A DNA stretch of 24,161 bases from contig JAZQEH010000105.1 of NCBI GenBank assembly GCA_045538895.1, positions 1-24,161 on the forward strand. The letters are read 5' to 3'. The notes under the pieces are model-generated. The model made no database searches. It was given only the letters and a program-made list of their open reading frames with translations, and had not been told where the DNA came from. Position numbers and translations under genes: made by a program. This DNA is from UMGS902 sp045538895 (lineage in GTDB: Bacteria > Bacillota > Clostridia > Oscillospirales > CAG-272). Numbering within the stretch: the first letter of the stretch is position 1; each line of letters begins with the position of its first letter. This document shows, in pieces, positions 7,132 to 13,440 of this stretch.

Positions 7132-8493
7132 ATGAATAAGAATAAAGAAATTTTTGAAACAATGCCCGTCCCAAAGGCGCTTGCAACACTGGCAATCCCT
7201 ACTATCATCAGCCAATTGATTATTATGATTTATAATCTGGCAGATACTTTCTTTATCGGGCAGACGAATGACCCTTATAAAGTAGCGGCTGCGGCACTTG
7301 CATTTGTGCTGTTTTTTGTGATGAACTCGCTTTCCAATCTCTTTGGTATCGGTGGCGGAAGTTTAATTTCCCGACTTCTTGGAGAAGGGAGATATGATGA
7401 TGCCAAAAAGGTATGTTCCTTCAGTTTTTACGGCACAATCGGCATCACAATAATATACAGTTTTGTGTGTTTTATATTTATGGATCCGCTCCTTAGACTT
7501 ATGGGTGCAAGTGATAATACGATAGGATATGCATCTTCGTATCTTTTATGGGTTGTAATAATCGGTGGCATCCCATCTACGCTTAGCATGACAATGGCTC
7601 ATCTGCTCCGTAGTGAAGGTTATGCAAAAGAGGCAAGTTTCGGTCTTGGCATGGGCGGCGTGTTAAATATCGCGTTTGACCCGATACTTATGTTTGTTAT
7701 TATGAAGCCCGGGATGGAAGTGTCGGGTGCCGCCATTGCTACAGTGCTTTCTAACGTATGCTCGCTTATTTACTTTTTTATGGTTTTTGCAAAACTTTAC
7801 GGAAAAACGGTATTAACTGTTTCTCCAAAGTATGCTATACTCGGTAGTAGATACGTTATGCAGATTTGCGCCACGGGATTTCCTTCGGCTCTCGGGTCGC
7901 TACTGTCCTGTATTGCAAGTATGGCGGTTAATAACCTGACTGCAAATTATAATGATTTTGCACTTGCCGCAATGGGTGTTGTTAAAAAAATTGATATGCT
8001 GCCGCTTAACGTCGGTGCAGGTCTTTGTCAAGGAATGATGCCGCTTGTAGCATATAACTATGCTTCAAAGAACTATGAGCGAATGCGTGCAGCATCAAAC
8101 TGCGCAAGAATTTACGGAATGGCTTTTGCGGGGGTGTGTATAGTTTGCTTTGAGTTCTTTGCAGGTCCTATTGTAAGTGTATTTATTGACGAGGCAGCAA
8201 CGCTTGCCTACGGAATTGATTTTTTAAGAATTTGTTGTATTGCAACACCGATTATGATTTGCAATTTCCAGATGTCTTATACGTTTCAGGCGATGGGTAA
8301 GGGGGTAGAATCTTTGCTTCTTTCGGCTTGCCGTCAAGGGCTTATAAATATACCGCTTTTGTTTTTAATGAACCGACTCTTCGGTTTGTACGGCGTTGTA
8401 TGGACGCAACTTCTTTCTGACGCAATTACGTTGATTGTTTCATTTGCACTTTATCAAAACGTTTATAAAAAACTAAAGGTGAATATGTTATGA
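7132..8493 (+). CDS. MATE-family efflux transporter
   Basis: 453 residues, typical MATE length, with about twelve hydrophobic membrane segments. The N-terminus (NKEIFETMPVPKALATLAIP, then IISQLIIMIYNLADTFFIG) matches the common clostridial MATE pattern, and the G-rich turn GIGGGSLISRLLGEG is characteristic. MATE proteins export cationic or organic compounds using sodium or proton gradients. No good ribosome site precedes ATG 7132 and a strong terminator lies just upstream, so the start rests on family resemblance. Its last four bases, ATGA, overlap the start of the next gene, so the two are translationally coupled. Pairing an exporter with an FGE-like/sialidase-like protein is unusual. Substrate is unknown; defence against a toxic aglycone or host compound is one possibility. 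Confidence 0.93.
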   Translation: MNKNKEIFETMPVPKALATLAIPTIISQLIIMIYNLADTFFIGQTNDPYKVAAAALAFVLFFVMNSLSNLFGIGGGSLISRLLGEGRYDDAKKVCSFSFYGTIGITIIYSFVCFIFMDPLLRLMGASDNTIGYASSYLLWVVIIGGIPSTLSMTMAHLLRSEGYAKEASFGLGMGGVLNIAFDPILMFVIMKPGMEVSGAAIATVLSNVCSLIYFFMVFAKLYGKTVLTVSPKYAILGSRYVMQICATGFPSALGSLLSCIASMAVNNLTANYNDFALAAMGVVKKIDMLPLNVGAGLCQGMMPLVAYNYASKNYERMRAASNCARIYGMAFAGVCIVCFEFFAGPIVSVFIDEAATLAYGIDFLRICCIATPIMICNFQMSYTFQAMGKGVESLLLSACRQGLINIPLLFLMNRLFGLYGVVWTQLLSDAITLIVSFALYQNVYKKLKVNML

Positions 8494-10667
8494 AATCAAA
8501 TGTAAATCATACGGTAGAAACCGTAGATATTCCAATTGCCACACAGACTTTGACTATGGCAAAAATCAATGCCGGAAGTTTTGTTATGGGTAGTACATCC
8601 AAAGATGTTTATATTGATGAAACTCCGGCACATACAGTCAATATAAGTAATGATTTTTATCTTGCCGAAACCCAAATTACAAATGCATTGTTTGAACTGT
8701 ATTATCCGCAGCATTATGCGGTAAGAGGAAAACTCGGTTATAACAATATGTTTAATGGCTCTATCGGCGATACCGTGAATGGAACGAAAATTTTCGGTTT
8801 CTCCAAAGAGGATGATGAAGCGGCTGTGTTTATTAGTTGGAATGAGGCAGTTGCATTTTGCGAGTGGTTGAATGAAAATTATTTGCCCGTCGAAATGAAG
8901 AACGCAGGTTATGAGTTCCGCCTTCCTACAGAAGCAGAATGGGAGTACGCTTGCCGAGCAGGAACGGTAACCGATTATAACACGGGAGATATTTTGCCGG
9001 AGGAGTATCATAACAACAACGCCGAAAACATTGGCTTTTATCCTGATGTGGTTGGAAAAACCGATTTTAAAGAGCCCGGTGCTTTAACCGTAAAGGGACA
9101 TGGCGCATGTAATGCATGGGGTCTGTACGATATGCACGGCAACGTGGAAGAATGGGTATATGACTGGTACGGTCCTTATTCGGACTTTGAGCAGACCGAC
9201 CCTGTGGGACCGTCTAACGGAAGCAGCAAAATAACTCGTGGCGGTAGCCATTCTACACTTGTTAAATATTTACGGTCGGCTAACCGCAGTTCTGCGGTCC
9301 AAGAAGACAGAAACTGGATGATAGGTTTCCGTGTCGCTTTAGGTAAGCCTATTGATACGCTTGGTGCCCCCTCCGCTGCGGTCGACGGTTCGTTGAATTA
9401 TCAACAAAACGTAAGTCAGAAAACTCCTGCGTTTATTTATGATTACGATGCTGAAGATGCTGCTCCGTATTTTAACGGGCCGAGGTCGGATGCGGATCAT
9501 TACGTAAAGATTGCAGGAGCAAATAATGTCACCGGCCCGTTTTTTACGCACATGCATCAGCCGGCAATTACCGAGTGTCCTAATGGCGATTTGCTTGCGA
9601 TTTGGTATACGGGAGCTGGGGAAAGATTTCGAGAACTGAATTATGCTTTCAGCAGAAAAATTTTCAATCCTGAAAGCGGTACGTATAGCGATTGGAGTCC
9701 GGCAGAGGTATTTTTCGACTGTGCGGACAGAAATAATCACGGTGCCGCACTTTTTACCGACTATAAAAACGGCAAAGTAGTATTTATATGCGGACAGTCA
9801 CATTCTTCTGCGTATGGCGGCTTGATTTTGCTGATGCGTGAATCATATGACAATGGTGCAAGCTGGAGTTCTGTAAGAGTAATTGCACCGGAGTATCAAA
9901 TCAGGCAGCAAGCCATCGGTAGTGCTTATGTGGATGACAGAGGATATTATATCCTTACTTGCGATGCTAACAGTTCAGGTAGTGGAGGCTCAGCTTTTTG
10001 GATAAGCAAGGACAGCGGCAAGACATGGACAGATATGGGGGCAGTTGCATCATTCAAAGATACGTACGGCAACGATATTGGCAAATACAAGAGCATTGAT
10101 AACTGTCGCAATATTGCTGGTATCCATGCCGCTTCCGCACAAGTAGTAGATGAATCGGGTAATCCTTATTATATCGCCATCGGGCGTGGAGACAGTATAA
10201 ACGGGAATCTTCCTCTTAGTGTTTCCACCGATGACGGAGCAACCTGGACCAAGGTAGATACGGGGCTGCAGAAGATTGACGGCCTAAAACGCGGCGTATT
10301 GAAACGACTCGAGAGCGGAAATATATTGCTTGTGTCTTTTACGCAATCGGGGAAGAGTATTACACTTAAAGATAGTGCAGGGGATGATGTAGTTTATACG
10401 GGTATGTATGCCGCACTTTCAGAAGATAACGGAAAGACTTGGTCTTACATTCGTTTTCTTACCGATGATAAAAATGAGAGCAAGACAATGGACGGTCTTG
10501 GCAACACCGGAACCTTTACAATGACTAAAACTTCGTCAGAACCTAAAGGTTATTTGACCGGAGTACAGACACGTGACGGACTAGTGCATATTCTAAGTAG
10601 CGGCTTTGAATATACCTTTAATGAGGCTTGGGTGAAACAGTCGCCTCCGTCTGATAAGGTTAAGTGA
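8490..10667 (+). CDS. FGE-like (SUMF1) domain fused to sialidase-like propeller
   Basis: 725 residues. Residues about 24-285 are a formylglycine-generating-enzyme/C-type-lectin-like fold, with GSFVMGS, DETPAH, RLPTEAEWEYACRAGT (about 144-160), LYDMHGNVEEW (about 215-223), RGGSH (about 250) and IGFRVA. The cysteine pair that binds copper in true FGEs after the RGGS motif is absent, so an oxidase role is unlikely and ligand binding or another chemistry is more plausible. Residues about 300-720 form a sialidase-like propeller with Asp boxes SYDNGASW (452), SKDSGKTW (506), STDDGATW (577) and SEDNGKTW (643). There is no signal peptide or dockerin, unlike its neighbours, which suggests a cytoplasmic location. 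It is coupled to MATE by an ATGA overlap. Its stop codon TGA lies across the right tRNA-Asn junction, although the C-terminus looks natural for the family. Confidence 0.85.
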   Translation: MKSNVNHTVETVDIPIATQTLTMAKINAGSFVMGSTSKDVYIDETPAHTVNISNDFYLAETQITNALFELYYPQHYAVRGKLGYNNMFNGSIGDTVNGTKIFGFSKEDDEAAVFISWNEAVAFCEWLNENYLPVEMKNAGYEFRLPTEAEWEYACRAGTVTDYNTGDILPEEYHNNNAENIGFYPDVVGKTDFKEPGALTVKGHGACNAWGLYDMHGNVEEWVYDWYGPYSDFEQTDPVGPSNGSSKITRGGSHSTLVKYLRSANRSSAVQEDRNWMIGFRVALGKPIDTLGAPSAAVDGSLNYQQNVSQKTPAFIYDYDAEDAAPYFNGPRSDADHYVKIAGANNVTGPFFTHMHQPAITECPNGDLLAIWYTGAGERFRELNYAFSRKIFNPESGTYSDWSPAEVFFDCADRNNHGAALFTDYKNGKVVFICGQSHSSAYGGLILLMRESYDNGASWSSVRVIAPEYQIRQQAIGSAYVDDRGYYILTCDANSSGSGGSAFWISKDSGKTWTDMGAVASFKDTYGNDIGKYKSIDNCRNIAGIHAASAQVVDESGNPYYIAIGRGDSINGNLPLSVSTDDGATWTKVDTGLQKIDGLKRGVLKRLESGNILLVSFTQSGKSITLKDSAGDDVVYTGMYAALSEDNGKTWSYIRFLTDDKNESKTMDGLGNTGTFTMTKTSSEPKGYLTGVQTRDGLVHILSSGFEYTFNEAWVKQSPPSDKVK

Positions 10668-10705
10668 TCATGATGTCGCTGGTTCGAGCTAAGCTCGGGG
10701 AGCCA
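10667..10705 (+). tRNA. 3' half of the split tRNA-Asn(GTT)
   Basis: A38 (10667), anticodon stem TCATG (10668-10672), variable loop ATGTC, T-stem GCTGG (10678-10682), canonical T-loop TTCGAGC, T-stem TAAGC (10690-10694), acceptor TCGGGGA (10695-10701), discriminator G and encoded CCA (10703-10705). TCATG pairs perfectly with CATGA at 943-947. Damage is visible: the T-stem has one mismatch and one wobble, and the acceptor pairs at only five of seven positions with 916-922 (C921/C10696 and T922/T10695 fail). The joined tRNA would probably be poor or dead. A base pairing CGAGCT-A-AGCTCG (10685-10697) has replaced the normal T-stem end. Confidence 0.85.
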
Positions 10706-10706
10706 G

Positions 10707-10735
10707 AAAGAGATCGCATTCGCGGGCTCTTTTTT
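10707..10735 (+). terminator. Terminator behind the tRNA 3' half
   Basis: AAAGAG (10707-10712) pairs with CTCTTT (10727-10732) and TCGC (10714-10717) with GCGG (10722-10725, including one U-G pair); there is one A/G mismatch, an ATTC loop and a run of six Ts. It begins 2 nt after CCA, as expected for the terminator of a single tRNA gene. It now also serves the FGE-like gene ending at 10667. Confidence 0.75.
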
Positions 10736-10794
10736 CTTATAAGATTTTAGCATCGTTTTGCAGTGTATAGCTAAGAGATTTTCGGTGATACCCG

Positions 10795-11601
10795 CTATGC
10801 TTTTGCCTTTTTTGTTTTAGACGGAGCAACACCAAACACTTTTTTGTACATTCTGTAAAAGCCGCAATATGTGTTGAATCCGCATTGCTCTGCGGCGAGG
10901 GCGGCACCGACACCGCTGTCAATAAGTCTGTTTGCCATAACAAGCTTTTTTTCAAGCAAGTATTTGTTTGGCGGAATGTGCAGTTCCTTTTTGAAAATGT
11001 GTGCGAAGTATGATGGGGAAATGTTAACCGCCGCCGCGACTTCTTCCATAGAGGAAATACTGCTGATATTGTTATTGATATATTTTACTGCTTTTTCTAC
11101 AAATGGATTGATGGCGACAAGTGAGTCCTGCACATCGATATTCTTTGAGGGGTCTATGCAGAGCAGAATATCGGTGAGTGCTGCTTCAAGCAAAAGTTCC
11201 TTTTTATATTGACTGGTATCGTTTGCGTGTTTTTCGAGGCGCTTGAAGTGCGAAAGCATTTCTTCATCGGCAGGAAGAATATAAACATCCTGCATTTTCT
11301 CCTCAATCAGACTTTGTAGCCTGCCGAAAGGCGAAAAATTCAATACATATCTATGGTATTCCTCTTCAGGTCCATGTACGACAAAATGGTGAAAACTCTC
11401 TTTCGGTATTATGACAAGAGAGTTTTTTTCGAGTTTTGTTCTGAAACTTCCCGAAATAAACTCTGCATCACCGCTGAGAAAGAGAAAAATCTCATAAAAC
11501 GGATGAAACTCAAGTCCGAAAATATCACGCATCCCGTTTGCGTGTTTAAAAATGACATCATTTGCATGGATGAAATCTGTAAAAACTTTATTCTGTGTCA
11601 T
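10795..11601 (-). CDS. AraC-family transcriptional regulator
   Basis: 268 residues. The N-terminal cupin-like sensing domain (about 25-110) contains FHPFYEIFLFLSG and SLVIIPKESFHHF, typical of sugar-responsive AraC proteins. The C-terminal double helix-turn-helix is at about 185-205 (MEEVAAAVNISPSYFAHIFK) and 233-255 (CGFNTYCGFYRMYKKVFGVAP). AAGGTG precedes the ATG on the minus strand. It is divergent from the kinase-aldolase gene at 11722 and separated from it by 120 bp that hold three copies of an AAAAGCAAA motif, its likely binding sites. It probably activates the kinase-aldolase/sialidase-like unit in response to a sugar. It lies just outside the split-tRNA block. Confidence 0.93.
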   Translation of the reverse strand: MTQNKVFTDFIHANDVIFKHANGMRDIFGLEFHPFYEIFLFLSGDAEFISGSFRTKLEKNSLVIIPKESFHHFVVHGPEEEYHRYVLNFSPFGRLQSLIEEKMQDVYILPADEEMLSHFKRLEKHANDTSQYKKELLLEAALTDILLCIDPSKNIDVQDSLVAINPFVEKAVKYINNNISSISSMEEVAAAVNISPSYFAHIFKKELHIPPNKYLLEKKLVMANRLIDSGVGAALAAEQCGFNTYCGFYRMYKKVFGVAPSKTKKAKA

Positions 11602-11613
11602 TTTATCACCTTC

Positions 11614-11664
11614 TTTGCTTTTATGCTAACATAAAAAAGCAAAATAATCAATATAAAAAGCAAA
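11614..11664. promoter_or_regulatory. Candidate AraC operator: three AAAAGCAAA motifs
   Basis: Direct copies lie at 11635-11643 and 11656-11664, exactly 21 bp apart (two helical turns; the shared core extends to AAAAAGCAAAA). An inverted copy, TTTGCTTTT, lies at 11614-11622 next to the AraC start. Direct half-sites two turns apart on one DNA face are what AraC dimers usually bind. No consensus -35 box is seen upstream of 11722, which suits an activator-dependent promoter. Confidence 0.6.
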
Positions 11665-11710
11665 AATGGCTATATACATGAATAAAGCCGCTTGATATTA
11701 TATATACAAA

Positions 11711-11716
11711 GAGGTG
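11711..11716 (+). promoter_or_regulatory. Ribosome binding site fixing the start at 11722
   Basis: GAGGTG lies 5 nt before ATG 11722. The in-frame ATT-type upstream extension from 11692 would run through this site and adds no domain. Confidence 0.8.
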
Positions 11717-11721
11717 ATACA

Positions 11722-13428
11722 ATGAAAGATTTACTCATGGATATTGGAAGCACATTTGTAAAATATGCCGTTTTTGATAGCTTCGATGACAAATATATTA
11801 TATCGGAAAAACTGCCTTTTCCATCACCTTGCAGCGAAGATCCTTTTACCGTTGACAGATGTCAAATAGAAACGGTAGTAAAAGCGGTTATGGCAACAGC
11901 CATAGAGAATGATTGTGCGAGAGTTTTTATCAGTGTACAGATGCACGGATTTTTCATAAAGTATAAATCGGGTGAAATCAGCGACTATTTTTCATGGAGA
12001 AGCGGCGGCGGAGACATTGAAAGCGACGAACTTTTAGCCATTGATTTTTCAAAGCGCGGCACAAGATTAAAGGCAAATCTGCCGATAGCAAAACTGTATA
12101 GAAACAAAGCAGAGCTTGTCGGTGCCGAATACTTCACGCTCGGCTCATACATTGTATATCTTTTGACGGGCAAAAATGCAACGCACAAAACAGACGCTTT
12201 TGCCAGCGGTTTTTATCTGTTCGACGGCTCGAAAGACGAAGAAACGATTCCGGGAATTCTTCTTCCGACAGCGCATGATGAGGTAGATGTATGCGGCACA
12301 TGGTGCGGTATGCAGCTTCTTGCCCCGGTTGGCGACCATGCGGCAAGCGTGTACGGAAGCGGAATAGGGGAAGATACATATCTTTTGAATATCGGCACGA
12401 CCTCACAGATTGCATTTGTGGGCGAGGGCAAGGCTCCTTCTGAAATGTGGGAGAGCAGACCGTATTTTGAAAAGAGGAAAAACTTATTCACGCTCGGAAA
12501 TCTTTTTTACGGATTGTATAAAGATACTGATAAATACTGCACAGAGGCGGCGAGGATAATAAATTCACTGCCAAAAAGAGCACGGATACTTGTCGGAGGC
12601 GGTGGAGCTTCGGACATAATGGAAAAGTTAGGTGCTTGCGTGGATATGCCTTGCACCTCGGTTGGTTGCTCAATAGGTCTTGAAGGTCTTGCAAAATTAT
12701 CAAAACGAAAAAAGATATCGGTTGGCATTATGCTTTCTGAGGTGCCGTTTACCAATATGCCGCTTATTATGAAAAACTCGGGACTTGACTTCATGATAGT
12801 AGATAATGAGCACGGTGCATTTGACTATACCGCTCTTGCAAAAATGTTTACTGTTTCGAGGCTTGCAGATTTCAGAACTATAGTACGACTGCCCGATAAC
12901 AGTCGTGCATGGATAACAAAGTGCGTTGACGCAGGGGCAGACGGTTTTCTTTTGCCTATGACAAACACTGCAGACGATATCAAAAAGGTTGTGGAATATG
13001 CAAAGTATGCGCCGATAGGTAAGCGTGGTATTTCCACAATGCGAGCACACACACTGTATGTACCGCCATCTCTTTTTGAATATATGCCTGCGGCAAACGA
13101 GCGTATCAAGGTGTACGCACAGATAGAAACCGCAAAAGGGGTAGAAAACATCGAAGAAATATTTTCGGTAAACGGTGTTGATGGTGTGTTCGTCGGACCT
13201 AACGACCTTTCATGCGATCTCGGATGTATCGGCGACAATACATCAATACTTTCTGTGATAGAAAAGATTGCCGCCGCTGCAAAGAAAGCAAGTAAGCCGT
13301 GGGGAATTATCACGACAACCAATGAGCTTATCGAAAAAGGAAAGATATGCGGCGCTTCTATGATAAGTTACGGCAGTGAACTCAATATGCTTGCAAACGG
13401 ATGTGAAAAAATAAGAAAAATGTTTTAA
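11722..13428 (+). CDS. Fused FGGY-type carbohydrate kinase / HpcH-HpaI aldolase
   Basis: 568 residues. Residues 1 to about 325 form an ASKHA/FGGY sugar-kinase domain resembling sedoheptulokinase: N-terminal phosphate loop MDIGSTFVKYAVFDS (D7), GDHAAS with the expected catalytic Asp D205, LNIGTTSQIAF, and GGGGASDI. It is shorter than free FGGY kinases (about 480-500) and the usual W-x-D-x-R motif is degenerate (SWRSGGG). Residues about 330-568 form a complete HpcH/HpaI class II aldolase: VDNEHGAF (E363, H364), R389, QIETAKGV (E469, metal) and GPNDLS (D495, metal). Such aldolases split 2-keto-3-deoxy sugar acids. The fusion implies phosphorylation then cleavage of one sugar in the cytoplasm. 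The next gene starts 12 bp downstream. The sugar is unknown, and the shortened kinase might not be active. Confidence 0.88.
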   Translation: MKDLLMDIGSTFVKYAVFDSFDDKYIISEKLPFPSPCSEDPFTVDRCQIETVVKAVMATAIENDCARVFISVQMHGFFIKYKSGEISDYFSWRSGGGDIESDELLAIDFSKRGTRLKANLPIAKLYRNKAELVGAEYFTLGSYIVYLLTGKNATHKTDAFASGFYLFDGSKDEETIPGILLPTAHDEVDVCGTWCGMQLLAPVGDHAASVYGSGIGEDTYLLNIGTTSQIAFVGEGKAPSEMWESRPYFEKRKNLFTLGNLFYGLYKDTDKYCTEAARIINSLPKRARILVGGGGASDIMEKLGACVDMPCTSVGCSIGLEGLAKLSKRKKISVGIMLSEVPFTNMPLIMKNSGLDFMIVDNEHGAFDYTALAKMFTVSRLADFRTIVRLPDNSRAWITKCVDAGADGFLLPMTNTADDIKKVVEYAKYAPIGKRGISTMRAHTLYVPPSLFEYMPAANERIKVYAQIETAKGVENIEEIFSVNGVDGVFVGPNDLSCDLGCIGDNTSILSVIEKIAAAAKKASKPWGIITTTNELIEKGKICGASMISYGSELNMLANGCEKIRKMF

Positions 13429-13440
13429 GGAGAGAGAAGG

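Larger units (their letters stand above)
954..10666. mobile_element. Candidate 9.7-kb insertion splitting tRNA-Asn
   Basis: The block lies between tRNA position 37 (A953) and position 38 (A10667); removing it recreates a 77-nt tRNA with a correct 7-nt anticodon loop and a perfect CATGA/TCATG anticodon stem. It contains a LysR regulator, a sialidase-like/SGNH dockerin protein, a MATE transporter and an FGE-like/sialidase-like fusion. The LysR stop codon lies 4 bp inside the left junction, and the last gene's TGA uses A10667 as its third base. No integrase, transposase, terminal inverted repeat or target duplication was seen, and a shared GTTA near both ends is too short to count. The anticodon loop is a known target region for tyrosine recombinases. 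A rearrangement or assembly join is an alternative explanation. Confidence 0.55.

Noticed and set aside
950..10662. GTTA at 950-953 and 10659-10662 as an att core or target duplication
   Set aside because: Only 4 bp long, and the right copy ends 4 bp before the junction, so it does not flank the insert precisely; it is expected by chance.
953..10667. Group I intron as the cause of the anticodon-loop split
   Set aside because: The insert is 9.7 kb, carries four full genes with their own promoters, and shows no intron core structure; group I introns in tRNAs are far shorter.
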